Assembly: GCA_017937705.1 (NCBI GenBank)
Contig: JAGBDC010000001.1
Coordinates: forward strand, 1-37,745
Length of the DNA stretch: 37,745 nt
Origin: Alphaproteobacteria bacterium
GTDB lineage: Bacteria; Pseudomonadota; Alphaproteobacteria; RF32; CAG-239
Direction of reading: 5' to 3'
The notes beneath the pieces were generated by a model. That model was not told the origin of the DNA. It saw only the letters and a list, made by a program, of their open reading frames with translations, and ran no database searches. The first letter of the stretch is position 1; each line of letters opens with the position of its first letter. Both the position numbers and the translations under genes were made by a program. Positions 1 through 9,165 of this stretch are shown one piece after another.

Positions 1-300
1 ACGAGTAAGCTTCCCATCTTCGTAGGTTTCGTAATGACTATCACTCCAACGTCGTTCTGTTAAGTTACCGTTTTCATAGCTTTCTTTTAATTTCGGTCTA
101 TCGCTATAACTTTCATATTCAACGCGTTCGCCATGCAAAACCCCACCTCGATACTCCTCACTCAACACCACTCTATCAGAGTTCTGTGCGTATTCTGTGT
201 ATGTACCTTCTCTTTTTCCGTCTTTTATTGTGTAAACGGCTTTAAGAGATCTGTCTTCATAATATTCTCTGTGTTCACCGTCAGGTAATCTTTTTGCCAT
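1..300 (-). CDS. MORN-repeat (YwqK-like) protein, 5' part only
   Basis: An open frame of 100 codons starts with ATG at 300 and runs off the left edge without a stop. It begins MAKRLPDGEHREYYED. A GGAGG sits five bases before the ATG, which fixes the start. The protein is made of short Tyr/Gly-rich units of the pattern G-E-x-x-x-Y-x-x-x-G-x-L, with pieces such as KDGKREGTYTEY, GGVLHGERVEYES and YENGNLTERRW. This is the degenerate MORN pattern found in the YwqK/MORN_2 group. There is no signal peptide in the visible part. Function is unknown; such proteins are often secreted or toxin-associated accessory proteins, but nothing here proves that. A palindrome upstream (335-359) overlaps its likely promoter. 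Confidence 0.7.
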   Translation of the reverse strand, partial: MAKRLPDGEHREYYEDRSLKAVYTIKDGKREGTYTEYAQNSDRVVLSEEYRGGVLHGERVEYESYSDRPKLKESYENGNLTERRWSDSHYETYEDGKLTR

Positions 301-334
301 GGAAACCTCCGAATTATATTTTTGTATCATCTAC

Positions 335-359
335 GGACAATTTTTACATATTTTTGTCC
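335..359. promoter_or_regulatory. Palindrome GGACAA-N13-TTGTCC, putative operator
   Basis: Six-base perfect inverted arms are separated by 13 bases, 35-60 bases upstream of the MORN gene start. On the minus strand a TTGCAT (363-368) lies 16 bases before TAAAAA (341-346), so the palindrome would overlap the spacer and -10. The core GACAA/TTGTC with the same 13-base spacing recurs at 32132-32154, and with 12 bases at 26707-26728. The regulator is unknown. Confidence 0.4.
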
Positions 360-451
360 AAAATGCAAGTCATTTTTCTCAAAAAATATTTTTTTAATAT
401 TCAAAAAAACAACTCTTGAACGAATCGGAAAAATATGAGATAGTGTCCGCA

Positions 452-479
452 TTGAAATCTATTATAAATAAATTATACT
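452..479 (+). promoter_or_regulatory. Sigma70-type promoter of the small unknown gene
   Basis: TTGAAA (452-457), a 16-base spacer and TATACT (474-479). Transcription would start near 486, leaving a leader of about 16 bases before the ATG at 502. Confidence 0.6.
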
Positions 480-501
480 CACTTAAAATAACAATTACGT
501 T

Positions 502-858
502 ATGAAAACTAATGTATCTAAGCAGCACGTGATCGACACAGTAAAGATGTCTATCACTCTTGAGGAACTCGATTTCCGCGGTCCCCGTCTTTTGAATATG
601 TGGCTCAAGGGCAGAATTTACCTCCCCGAGATTACTCCTGAGTCTGAAGACAAACTCAAACGTTTGGCTTTTGACTTGAAGGGTAGCGAAAAGTTCAATC
701 GTGACCTGTATATCTACGATGCTTATATGAAGAACATCATCAAAAAAGCTTCAGAAAAGCTCGATTGTCAGGTTGACTTTACGCTCACTGCCGAAAGTAC
801 CGTTAACGACCTCTGCGATTGCTTCCTCAAAGCAATGGAACACAAACTCACAGACTAG
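502..858 (+). CDS. Hypothetical protein of 118 residues, atypical composition
   Basis: I do not recognise this protein. It is small, soluble and mixed charged/hydrophobic, with no signal peptide, membrane segment or obvious metal site; its two Cys near residue 105 (DLCDCF) are not in a classic cluster. It is probably alpha-helical in the second half. The gene stands alone with its own promoter and a perfect terminator. It uses C/G-ending codons (CTC, AAG, CCC, CGC) far more than its neighbours; hand counts of 60-base lines inside it give about 47-50% GC against about 30% around it. No Shine-Dalgarno sequence precedes the ATG (the upstream bases are ACAATTACGTT). These traits are shared with pepF and the racemase gene in this window and suggest transfer. 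The length and compact layout support a real gene. Confidence 0.7.
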   Translation: MKTNVSKQHVIDTVKMSITLEELDFRGPRLLNMWLKGRIYLPEITPESEDKLKRLAFDLKGSEKFNRDLYIYDAYMKNIIKKASEKLDCQVDFTLTAESTVNDLCDCFLKAMEHKLTD

Positions 859-875
859 TTTCTGTTGAATGCCAT

Positions 876-910
876 AAGTCCTTTTCTTAATGCAAGAAAA
901 GGACTTTTTT
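876..910 (+). terminator. Intrinsic terminator of the small unknown gene
   Basis: Perfect 13-base arms AAGTCCTTTTCTT and AAGAAAAGGACTT with a five-base loop, followed by a T run. Confidence 0.9.
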
Positions 911-965
911 ATATCCCAAAATATATTTAAGAGAAACCGATAGCTATTTTAACAAAACGATTAGG

Positions 966-2111
966 TTATTTTTCTAAAAATTCGATATTTTTTGTTTTAG
1001 GATTATAATGAATGGAAAGAGCTCCGTCTCGTAATTTTAAGGCTTTTTGGCCAAAAATTTCCTTGCGCCATCCGCTCAATACGGCACAATCTTTATCTTT
1101 GTATGCCCCCATTTTTTGCAAATCGGTGTCAGATGCTATTATACGAGCAACAACCCCCTCCTCTTGGCTGACAATTTTAAGCAACATTTTGAACATTTCT
1201 ACCAGTGAAGGAATACTGTTATAGACATCATTTTTATTTTGTTTACTGATTTTATTATCAACTTTTACATTTGCTAAAACTTCCAGCATTTCATCAGCTA
1301 ATTTTCCGTTAGCAACATCTTTGCGCATTCCTCTGATTTTCTCTAAATCTTCCTTAGTTTTAGGATTAGCGCTAGCTATCATTGTCAAAACATCATCTTT
1401 AATAATGCTTTGTCTGGGAACGTTTTTATCTTGAGCCCTTTTTTCTCTCCAAGCTGCTAAATCTCGCAAATTTGATAATACCCTGCTATTATGTGAACGA
1501 AATTTTATACGTTCCCAAGCTTCTAACGGTTCCACAATATAAGTTTTTTCGCTTGAGGCAATATCCAGTTCCTCTTTAATCCAATCAATTCTTCCCTTTT
1601 CTTCAAGCTGACGTTTAAGATATTCATATATATTGATAAGATGTGTAACATCTCCGCAAGCATATTCAAGTTGGTGTTCATTTAAGGGACGCAGTTGCCA
1701 ATTAGACAAACAGTCAGTTTTATCAAGTTCAATATTCAATACTGCTTTTACAAGTCGCTCATATCCTATACTTTCACCAAAACCGCACACCATAGCCGCA
1801 ATTTGAGTATCAAATAGCGGTTGCGGAACTTTTCCTGAAAGCTGATATAAAATTTCAATATCTTGTCGACAAGAGTGAAAAACTTTTATCACTTTATCAT
1901 TTTGCATCAGCTCAAAAAACGAGCTTAAATCAATATCAGGTGATAACGGATCAATAATTGCAGCTTCGTCTTTGCTCGCAACTTGTATTAGGCACAGCAA
2001 AGGATAATATGTTTTTTCGCGTATGAACTCTAAATCAACTGCCAAAAAATCATATTTCGACAAGCGAGCGCATAAGTTTTTCAATTCATTAGTATTGTAT
2101 ATTAATTGCAT
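966..2111 (-). CDS. rnd: Ribonuclease D
   Basis: A 3'-5' exoribonuclease that trims tRNA precursors and other structured RNAs in the cytoplasm. The 381-residue product matches the usual length (E. coli 375). The DEDDy exonuclease domain fills the first half: motif I as AVDLEF near residue 26, motif II in a FHSCRQDIEIL segment, and motif III as YACGDVTHL, where Tyr and Asp are catalytic. An HRDC domain follows at roughly 205-290. I choose the ATG at 2111 (protein MQLIYNTNEL) over an in-frame ATG eight codons upstream because GAGG lies eight bases before it and the family begins this way. It is a single gene, divergent from aspS. The call is firm. Confidence 0.95.
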   Translation of the reverse strand: MQLIYNTNELKNLCARLSKYDFLAVDLEFIREKTYYPLLCLIQVASKDEAAIIDPLSPDIDLSSFFELMQNDKVIKVFHSCRQDIEILYQLSGKVPQPLFDTQIAAMVCGFGESIGYERLVKAVLNIELDKTDCLSNWQLRPLNEHQLEYACGDVTHLINIYEYLKRQLEEKGRIDWIKEELDIASSEKTYIVEPLEAWERIKFRSHNSRVLSNLRDLAAWREKRAQDKNVPRQSIIKDDVLTMIASANPKTKEDLEKIRGMRKDVANGKLADEMLEVLANVKVDNKISKQNKNDVYNSIPSLVEMFKMLLKIVSQEEGVVARIIASDTDLQKMGAYKDKDCAVLSGWRKEIFGQKALKLRDGALSIHYNPKTKNIEFLEK

Positions 2112-2192
2112 TACAAGTTCCTCATTTCGGCACAATTTTTACACAAACATACTTAATATTGTTTTAAAATGTAAAGTTTTTTGTTTTTGATA

Positions 2193-2221
2193 TTGATTTT
2201 CATTTATTTTAGCTTAATAAT
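2193..2221 (+). promoter_or_regulatory. Promoter of aspS
   Basis: TTGATT (2193-2198), 17-base spacer, AATAAT (2216-2221). The start would be near 2228, about 34 bases before the aspS ATG. Confidence 0.55.
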
Positions 2222-2261
2222 ACTTCTCCGTTAATAAACTTAAACAATAGGAAAATAAAAA

Positions 2262-4031
2262 ATGAATCAATATCGTAATTTCACATGCGGACAGCTCAGA
2301 GCGTCCGATGCCGGAAAAAGAGTTAAACTTGCCGGCTGGATACATCGCAAACGTAATCTTGGAAACTTGTGTTTTGTCGATTTGCGAGATCATTACGGTA
2401 TTACACAATGCGTTTTCGATAGTGCTTCGCCTTTATTTGAACAGATTCAAGAATTGAGAGTAGAATCGGTTATCGGAATCGATGGCGAAGCGGTTATCAG
2501 AGAAAGTATTAATAAGAATATTCCTACCGGAGAAATTGAAATTAAGGTTGACGGTTTAGTTGTTTATTCTAAAGCAGAGATGTTGCCATTCCAAATTGCT
2601 ATTGAAGATGATGCTCCGGAAGAGTTGCGTCTTAAATATCGTTTTTTAGATTTACGTAAAGACAGAATACATAAAAATATTTTGCTTCGCTCTGCCGTAA
2701 TTCAACGCACAAGAGAATTGATGAGAGAACAAGGTTTCACCGAATACCAAACTCCTATTTTGACAGCATCTTCGCCGGAAGGAGCTCGTGACTTTTTGGT
2801 ACCTTCACGTATCAATCCGGGCAAATTTTATGCCCTTCCCCAAGCTCCTCAACAATTTAAGCAATTATTGATGGTTTCCGGTTTTGACAGATACTTTCAA
2901 GTAGCTCCATGCTTTAGAGATGAAGACCCTCGTGCAGATCGTTCTCCGGGTGAATTTTATCAAATGGATATGGAGATGAGTTTTGCAACTCAAGAAGATG
3001 TGTTCAAAGTAATTGAGCATACTTTAGGTACCATTTTTAATGAATTTGCAAACGGAAGAACCGTTGACCAAGCTCCGTTTATTCGTATTCCGTTCCGTGA
3101 AGCGATGATGACATACGGCTCTGATAAACCTGATTTGCGTAATCCGTTGAAATTGCAAAATGCAACATCATTCTTTGGAGATACCGGTTTCGGAGTATAT
3201 GATAATTTGGTTAAAGAAGGAAAAATTGTTAAAGCAATGACAATAAAAGGAATTGCAGACAAACCTCGTTCTTTCTTTGATAAATTAGATGCTTATGCAA
3301 AAGAAGAAGGTATGGGAGGAATTGCTTATGTAGCTTTAGCTTCCGGCGGTGCAAAAGGTATTGCTCGTTTCTTTAATGAAGAAAAAATGAACGAACTTAA
3401 ACAAACATTCGGTGCTGAAGATGGCGATGCAGTATTGTTTATGGTCGGCAAAGGTATGAAATTTGATAAATTTAGCGGAAGACTTCGCAACAAAGTCGGA
3501 GAAGAACTGAATTTAGTTGATAAAAACAGTTTTAAAATGTGCTGGATTGTAGATTTTCCGTTCTATGAAGAAAATGAAGAAACCGGAGCTGTTGAATTTT
3601 CACACAATCCATTCTCTATGCCTCAAGGAGGTATGGAAGATTTGCTTAACAAAAATCCTTTGGATATTTTGGCATATCAATACGATTTTGTTTGTAACGG
3701 GGCAGAATTGTTATCCGGCGCAGTCAGAAATCACGAACCTGAAATTATGTATAAAGCGTTTGAAATTGCCGGATATGATAACTCCGTAGTAGATAATAAA
3801 TTCGGCGGAATGATTAGTGCTTTTAAATTTGGAGCTCCACCGCACGCAGGTTCTGCATACGGTATTGACCGTTTAGTTATGCTGATTTTGGATGAACCGA
3901 TTATTCGTGACGTAATTTTGTTCCCGCTTAATGGCAAAGCACAAGATTTGTTAATGCAAGCTCCTAATGTTGTTACTGAACAACAATTAAATGAGTTGCA
4001 TATCAAACTTGATTTAGAAGAAAAGAAATAA
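2262..4031 (+). CDS. aspS: Aspartyl-tRNA synthetase
   Basis: Charges tRNA-Asp with aspartate in the cytoplasm. The 589 residues match the bacterial-type enzyme. Order of parts: N-terminal OB-fold anticodon-binding domain (about 1-105, with [20 protein letters not shown]), class II core starting with RFLDLRKDR, motif 2 [10 protein letters not shown] at 218-227, the bacterial GAD insertion (about 290-410), and motif 3 GIDRLVML close to the C-terminus followed by [10 protein letters not shown]. An AGGA lies upstream of the ATG. The sequence reads like alphaproteobacterial AspRS. Whether it is discriminating or also charges tRNA-Asn cannot be told without seeing gatCAB or asnS elsewhere. Single gene with its own promoter and terminator. 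Confidence 0.97.
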   Translation: MNQYRNFTCGQLRASDAGKRVKLAGWIHRKRNLGNLCFVDLRDHYGITQCVFDSASPLFEQIQELRVESVIGIDGEAVIRESINKNIPTGEIEIKVDGLVVYSKAEMLPFQIAIEDDAPEELRLKYRFLDLRKDRIHKNILLRSAVIQRTRELMREQGFTEYQTPILTASSPEGARDFLVPSRINPGKFYALPQAPQQFKQLLMVSGFDRYFQVAPCFRDEDPRADRSPGEFYQMDMEMSFATQEDVFKVIEHTLGTIFNEFANGRTVDQAPFIRIPFREAMMTYGSDKPDLRNPLKLQNATSFFGDTGFGVYDNLVKEGKIVKAMTIKGIADKPRSFFDKLDAYAKEEGMGGIAYVALASGGAKGIARFFNEEKMNELKQTFGAEDGDAVLFMVGKGMKFDKFSGRLRNKVGEELNLVDKNSFKMCWIVDFPFYEENEETGAVEFSHNPFSMPQGGMEDLLNKNPLDILAYQYDFVCNGAELLSGAVRNHEPEIMYKAFEIAGYDNSVVDNKFGGMISAFKFGAPPHAGSAYGIDRLVMLILDEPIIRDVILFPLNGKAQDLLMQAPNVVTEQQLNELHIKLDLEEKK

Positions 4032-4037
4032 AATATT

Positions 4038-4065
4038 AAAAGCTCCGAAATTTCGGAGCTTTTTT
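4038..4065 (+). terminator. Intrinsic terminator of aspS
   Basis: Perfect palindrome AGCTCCGAAA/TTTCGGAGCT (4041-4060) flanked by A and T runs, just after the aspS stop. Confidence 0.9.
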
Positions 4066-4085
4066 ATCGCTAATAACAGACGGTG

Positions 4086-4114
4086 TTGACACAAAATTAT
4101 TACTATGCTACAAA
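4086..4114 (+). promoter_or_regulatory. Promoter of the Hsp70-like gene
   Basis: A consensus TTGACA (4086-4091), 17-base spacer and TACAAA (4109-4114). The start would be near 4121, about 20 bases before the ATG at 4141. Confidence 0.7.
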
Positions 4115-4140
4115 ACCTCAAACAAATAAAAGAGGTTTCT

Positions 4141-5400
4141 ATGTCTAAAGTATCATGCGGTATTGATTTTGGAACAACTAACTCAGCAGTTTCCATTGCG
4201 AAACATTCCTCAACCCCAGAAGTTGTACCCTTAGAAGGAAATAATCTGACCATTCCTACCGCTATTTTTTTCGAAGAAGATACAAACAATGTTTTTTATG
4301 GAAGCAATGCTCTTAAAAATTATATAGATGGAAGTAGAGGTCGTTTTATGCGTAGTATGAAACGTATCTTAGGTTCTAATCTTATGAATGTCGGGACTAA
4401 AATAAATAATAAATCGGTAAAATTCGATTTTGTATTGAGCAAATTTTTAAAAAACATAAAAGAAAAATCCGACCAATATGCAAAAGAAAATATTGAAAAT
4501 GTAGTACTTGGACGACCGGTGCATTTTAGAGATAACGACCCGCAAGGAGATGCTCAAGCGCAAGAAGAACTAAAAAACATAGCCAAATCCGTCGGATATA
4601 AAAATATCGAATTTCAATATGAACCTATTGCTGCTGCTTTTGCTCATGAAACAAAAATTTTAGGGGAGGAGTTGGCCTGTGTCGTCGATATCGGTGGGGG
4701 TACATCTGATATATCAATCATTAAACTGGGGCAAAAACTACAAAATAAAACGAACAGAACTGATGATATTTTAGCTAATACAGGTGTCAGAATTGGTGGT
4801 AACGATTTTGATAAAAATTTATCATTAAAATCATTTATGCCCCACTTTGGAATAGGAACAACTTACGGAAGTAAAAATTTACCCGTACCATCATACCTTT
4901 TTTCAGGCCTGTCAGAGTGGAGTAATATCAATAATGAATATAATTATAAAAACTTAAATATGGTAAATAGCATATTACAACAATCTAACAGTAAAGAACT
5001 TTATGGTCGTTTATATGAGCTCTTAGAAAAAGAAACCGCTCATACATTGTTGAATATGGTAGAAATAACAAAGATGGAACTTACTGATAAAGAAGATACA
5101 GTAGTATTATTAAAATTTATGGACAATCCGTTTTCGGTAATATCAAATCGAAAAGATTTTGAAGATTCTATACATCAAAACGTAAATAAAATTTGTTTAT
5201 CTGTGAAAGAATGCATTTCTATGGCAAAAATAAAAAAAGAGGATATAGATTTATTAATCTTAACCGGAGGGTCAACCGAAATACCATATATTCAAAAACA
5301 CATAAAATCATATTTTTCCAATGCGAAACTATCTCAAGAAAACAAGCTAGCTTCGGTTGGCTTAGGTTTAGCCTTTGATGCTAAGCGTAAATTTTTATAG
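4141..5400 (+). CDS. Hsp70-family ATPase without substrate-binding domain (YegD-like)
   Basis: An actin/Hsp70-fold ATPase of 419 residues. Visible nucleotide-binding motifs are GIDFGTTNSAV at the N-terminus (phosphate 1), VVDIGGGTSDIS near 185 (phosphate 2) and LTGGSTEIPYI near 380 (adenosine motif). DnaK needs about 600 residues; here the protein ends shortly after the nucleotide-binding domain, so the peptide-binding domain and lid are missing, as in the YegD group. An insert at about 225-285 is rich in Asn/Tyr/Ser. I place the start at 4141 because GAGG lies a few bases before it and the protein then begins MSKVSCGIDFG; an earlier in-frame ATG at 4105 would sit inside the promoter. No DnaJ or GrpE gene is adjacent. 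Substrate and role are unknown. Confidence 0.85.
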   Translation: MSKVSCGIDFGTTNSAVSIAKHSSTPEVVPLEGNNLTIPTAIFFEEDTNNVFYGSNALKNYIDGSRGRFMRSMKRILGSNLMNVGTKINNKSVKFDFVLSKFLKNIKEKSDQYAKENIENVVLGRPVHFRDNDPQGDAQAQEELKNIAKSVGYKNIEFQYEPIAAAFAHETKILGEELACVVDIGGGTSDISIIKLGQKLQNKTNRTDDILANTGVRIGGNDFDKNLSLKSFMPHFGIGTTYGSKNLPVPSYLFSGLSEWSNINNEYNYKNLNMVNSILQQSNSKELYGRLYELLEKETAHTLLNMVEITKMELTDKEDTVVLLKFMDNPFSVISNRKDFEDSIHQNVNKICLSVKECISMAKIKKEDIDLLILTGGSTEIPYIQKHIKSYFSNAKLSQENKLASVGLGLAFDAKRKFL

Positions 5401-5405
5401 TGGCT

Positions 5406-6701
5406 TCATTTTTCCGTTTTATATTTATTGCTTATGGTGTTTTTTCCTGATATTGTTTTGTACAAGCCATATATCGGTCCGACACTGTGCAACAAGTATG
5501 CAATAACAGATGTAAAAACATTACCTATATCACAGTTTGAGTATCCTTGCGTTTTTTTGATAATATGATATGCAAGTAAATTTAAGAAATAACAATGATA
5601 AACAGCCAATATAATCCATAGAACAAAACTGTATAACTCTCCGTTGTAAATATAGTAACACGGAGCAATTAACCATATAATTATCGGACCGAGTAGCCAA
5701 TATAATGCGTGACAATATAATTTTACCGCCCCAAAAAATGAAAACAAAAAATTGCTTTCGATTTTTGTCCTTTTAATATCTCCATTATTTTTGCAACTTA
5801 ACGCTTTTTGCAGATATCTAAAAGCAAATAACGGCCCGTTAAACCAAACAGATTGTTGTTTTATATATACTTTTATATTTTGTGCTATTTCAGCGTATTC
5901 TAATATGGGTATTGTATTAATTTCATAATTATTAAAATATAACATCAAACCTAAAAAAGCATCTTCGTTCGGTTCATCTTGTGGAAATCCCGAAACATTT
6001 TGCCATGTATTATAATCCATAAACAAACCATGACCAATAACATAATGAAAAGGTTTAAATATCTGACAAAGAGCACATTTCTCATAAATATTTTTTAATA
6101 TCATCTTATCAAATAATAATCTTCCGAGTTCAAAATGTAATGTCCATCTGGTTTGCCACAAAGAAATATGAGATAGAACAGATTGAGGCGGAATATTATA
6201 TATCGTATATTGTTGAACAACGCATTTTTTCTTATTACCCAATTGTTTTTTTGCTGCCAATAGAGTGTTTTTATTTATTCTGGAATCTACATTATAAACT
6301 CCTATAATAAAATTGTTTTGATATTCTTTGTATATTTTTTTAATCGCATAATTAAGTTGATGAGCCATAACCGCATTTGTCTTTATCGGACAATTAATAA
6401 CTGTAAAACAATAACGAGAAGATAGTGTTTCCAATATGTCTCTCGTGGTCAGTTGACTACCATTTTTCTTTTCTTTATCCGTAGTTATGAAAATCACATG
6501 GGTATCATCATCTGCAAATTGAGAAAAATGTTCAACACTTTCTTTTATGACTTTTTGTTCATTATATACCGGAATTAATAAAAACATTTTTTGTTTCTGA
6601 TTTTTATATTTTTCCAAACAATTATTAGTCAAAAAATTGTAAGAAAGGTACATTCTTATTGTTTGCAAACAACAAATTATAAAAAATAAAAAAACTAGCA
6701 T
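5406..6701 (-). CDS. Membrane family 2 glycosyltransferase
   Basis: A predicted processive or lipid-directed glycosyltransferase of the inner membrane, 431 residues. An N-terminal hydrophobic segment (1-18) is followed by a GT-A domain: LIPVYNEQK at 42-50 for nucleotide-sugar binding, VDSR with Asp139 as the likely DxD-type metal site, and NEDAF with Asp247 as a likely catalytic base. QQSVW at 282-286 sits where related synthases have QxxRW. Three hydrophobic segments follow at about 330-353, 356-380 and 393-415. It is the last gene of the nine-gene operon and overlaps the previous gene by seven bases. It converges on the Hsp70-like gene with five bases between stops. The acceptor and sugar cannot be read from sequence. 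Confidence 0.8.
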   Translation of the reverse strand: MLVFLFFIICCLQTIRMYLSYNFLTNNCLEKYKNQKQKMFLLIPVYNEQKVIKESVEHFSQFADDDTHVIFITTDKEKKNGSQLTTRDILETLSSRYCFTVINCPIKTNAVMAHQLNYAIKKIYKEYQNNFIIGVYNVDSRINKNTLLAAKKQLGNKKKCVVQQYTIYNIPPQSVLSHISLWQTRWTLHFELGRLLFDKMILKNIYEKCALCQIFKPFHYVIGHGLFMDYNTWQNVSGFPQDEPNEDAFLGLMLYFNNYEINTIPILEYAEIAQNIKVYIKQQSVWFNGPLFAFRYLQKALSCKNNGDIKRTKIESNFLFSFFGAVKLYCHALYWLLGPIIIWLIAPCYYIYNGELYSFVLWIILAVYHCYFLNLLAYHIIKKTQGYSNCDIGNVFTSVIAYLLHSVGPIYGLYKTISGKNTISNKYKTEK

Positions 6702-8296
6702 TCTACTCTTATCCTTCCGGAGCGGGTTTCAAGACACTTTCCTGTATAGTTTTCATCTTTTATCGGTTCAGGGTTACAATTGCCGCTGGCTATCCATTCT
6801 AACGGATTGCTAAAACCTAATTTTTTTGTAATAAATATAAAATCAGCCCACACATTCTCAAGTTTTTGCCAAAATTTAAAAAATTTCTTTCGTTCTTTTG
6901 AAGTATCGATATGTATATTCTCAATAATATCTAAACTTAATTTTAGAAAATCTGAGGAATATTTCTTTCTATATCGTTTTATATTTTGATAACTGTTTTT
7001 ATATTCTTTAGATGGGGAATAAACTTTTTTTACCATATTATCAATAAATTCTGATGTTACAAAAAGGTGTTCAATTCTTTCAAATAATGGGACATCTATT
7101 TCTCCAAAAATTTTTCTAAACCTATTAAATATTTCTTGTACATCTTTATTATAAAATGAATATGATATTTTTATGTCATCTGATAAATCTAATAAATTGT
7201 CCTTCAATGCCTTATTGTATAAAGGGGTATTATATATAATTCTTGTCGGCTCAAACACCACACCAAAACGATGTAATTCATCATTTTTGTGCAAATAAAA
7301 TAAATTTGTCTTAATTTCTTCAACAGTAACATAGGGATGAAACACCATAAAACCTATATGCGGTATAATATTATGTTTTTTTAAAGTTTTCTTTATTTCA
7401 AAATAATTATTTACATCAATCCCTTTATTAAATAAATGCAACGTTTCCTTTTGAGCACTTTCAATACCTACAAAAACTCTTATAAAATTTGCATTTTCAA
7501 GATATCGGATAAAACTTTTATCTTTTATGTCATTTAACGTAAGGTATGCCATGAAAAAAATATCTGAATTATTTTTTATCAATTCATGAAATTTATTAAT
7601 CCATTTTTTGGTATTTTCACCACCACCGCAAAGCACCGGATCATTGAATATAAAATATTTTTTATTTATTTTTTTCAGCTCAATAATTTCATCTACAACC
7701 TCTTCGGGAGTTCTTATCCAAATTTTTTTATGTGCTAATTTTGAAATTAAGCCTACATGACAAAATGCACATTGTCTTCTACACCAACGTGAAGCTTCGA
7801 TATTAGCAATTTTAAGGTCTTCTGCAATTTCTATATCTCTAGACGGTGAACAAACATATATATTATTATTTTGCATGTTCGGAACATAGTTTTCTTTTAT
7901 TAAAGAAGTTAAAATATCTGAATAGCTATTCCAATTAACTTCTGCATCAGGACACATTATTCCTTCAATTTCACTAAATTTATTGATAAACTTTTGCTGA
8001 TTAATATAGGCGAGAGGACCAAATAGAATAACTTTTGCTTTCGGATAGTGTTTTTTTATATTTTCTAAATTTTTTTCAATACGGTCATAGTCTTTAAAAT
8101 TAGGTTTATAAAATATTATATCCCATACTGTATCTGAAATAATAGGTTTGATATCATTATAATCTTCTTCTTTTTTTAGCAAAAACAGCTTTGCATTATA
8201 TCCTATTCTTTTTAAATTTGCAGCTATGTATCCGGCAGATAACGATGCTGCTGATTGAGAAGATAATGTTCTATAAAAAATTATGGCTATGTTCAT
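6695..8296 (-). CDS. Radical SAM enzyme with N-terminal B12-binding-like domain
   Basis: A 533-residue protein with the architecture of cobalamin-dependent radical SAM enzymes. The N-terminal 1-140 is a Rossmann-like region (MNIAIIFYRT at the start, GYIAANLKRIGYNAKLF, then KVILFGPLA) resembling B12-binding domains, although no DxHxxG motif is present. The 4Fe-4S motif CRRQCAFC gives Cys172, Cys176 and Cys179, followed by a radical SAM barrel with FIFNDPVLCGGGENTKKW and FIRVFVGIESAQKETL. The roughly 130-residue C-terminal part is unassigned. A strong GAGGAGG precedes the ATG, and the gene overlaps its upstream neighbour by ATGA. Family members methylate unactivated carbons or do ring and thioether chemistry; the substrate here is unknown. 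Confidence 0.85.
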   Translation of the reverse strand: MNIAIIFYRTLSSQSAASLSAGYIAANLKRIGYNAKLFLLKKEEDYNDIKPIISDTVWDIIFYKPNFKDYDRIEKNLENIKKHYPKAKVILFGPLAYINQQKFINKFSEIEGIMCPDAEVNWNSYSDILTSLIKENYVPNMQNNNIYVCSPSRDIEIAEDLKIANIEASRWCRRQCAFCHVGLISKLAHKKIWIRTPEEVVDEIIELKKINKKYFIFNDPVLCGGGENTKKWINKFHELIKNNSDIFFMAYLTLNDIKDKSFIRYLENANFIRVFVGIESAQKETLHLFNKGIDVNNYFEIKKTLKKHNIIPHIGFMVFHPYVTVEEIKTNLFYLHKNDELHRFGVVFEPTRIIYNTPLYNKALKDNLLDLSDDIKISYSFYNKDVQEIFNRFRKIFGEIDVPLFERIEHLFVTSEFIDNMVKKVYSPSKEYKNSYQNIKRYRKKYSSDFLKLSLDIIENIHIDTSKERKKFFKFWQKLENVWADFIFITKKLGFSNPLEWIASGNCNPEPIKDENYTGKCLETRSGRIRVEC

Positions 8297-9165
8297 TTTC
8301 CCTCCTCAAGACATAATTTGCAGCTACGGCATAAAAAATTTTTCCCGCTATTTATATCTCCGTCTACCATCATCCGATATTTCTTATATAATTGACTATC
8401 CCATATTTCTTTAAGAGATTGATTGTTTATATTCCCTAACAAAAAACGCTTTCGCCAGTCATGACAACATAACGATACTTCTCCATCAAAATATATATAC
8501 ATTCGTTCGTTATGCCTTTTTAATTCACATCCGTTAGGTTTTATGTTTATATCTCTTTGATTATCATTTCCAACATTTTTAGCTCTGTCTAAATATCCGT
8601 ATTCATACACTTCTATATTATTACTGTTCCAAAAAATCTTATTTTTCATAATATTATCATAAGAAACATACGGAGAATTAACTATTTTCACCACCGCTAA
8701 ATTCTTTTTGATATTATTTTTTTCTAATATGTTTTTTAACCGCAAAATATTTTCTTCTACAATTTTGTATGGAACATTATTACCCATAATTTGTCTTTGA
8801 CTTTCTTCATCATGACCAAAAACGCTAATCAAAATATCATCTATGGAAGATAATGATATTTTTTTTGCAATATCCTCGTTCATCAATGCTCCATTTGTAG
8901 AAAGCTCAATTGAACAATGCGGAACAATCTTTTTTATTGTTTCTATTTTAGCAAAAATATCTTTATCCAACAATGGTTCATTATTAAGGTAAGGAATAAC
9001 CCTATCCGGTTGCATCTCTTCCAGCCCTTGCAACAAACTGTTCCATGTATCATCATTCATATATTTTAGCACCGCAGATTTTTTTAATTGACTCCAAGGG
9101 CAAACTAAGCAATCAGAGTTGCAATATGATACAGTTTGAAATTCAACAACTTTGAGTTTTTTCAT
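8293..9165 (-). CDS. Radical SAM/SPASM protein
   Basis: A 290-residue radical SAM enzyme. The SAM cluster motif CNSDCLVC places Cys15, Cys19 and Cys22 close to the N-terminus. The C-terminal SPASM-type auxiliary cluster region contains GCELKRHNERMY, SLCCHDW and CRSCKLC, enough Cys for one or two extra 4Fe-4S clusters. SPASM enzymes modify peptides, dehydrogenate sugars or alcohols, or mature proteins. No precursor-peptide gene is evident in this operon, so a small-molecule or sugar substrate is as likely as a peptide. The start is shared with the previous stop (TAATG, one base), with GGAG five bases upstream. Translationally coupled within the nine-gene operon. Confidence 0.87.
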   Translation of the reverse strand: MKKLKVVEFQTVSYCNSDCLVCPWSQLKKSAVLKYMNDDTWNSLLQGLEEMQPDRVIPYLNNEPLLDKDIFAKIETIKKIVPHCSIELSTNGALMNEDIAKKISLSSIDDILISVFGHDEESQRQIMGNNVPYKIVEENILRLKNILEKNNIKKNLAVVKIVNSPYVSYDNIMKNKIFWNSNNIEVYEYGYLDRAKNVGNDNQRDINIKPNGCELKRHNERMYIYFDGEVSLCCHDWRKRFLLGNINNQSLKEIWDSQLYKKYRMMVDGDINSGKNFLCRSCKLCLEEGK

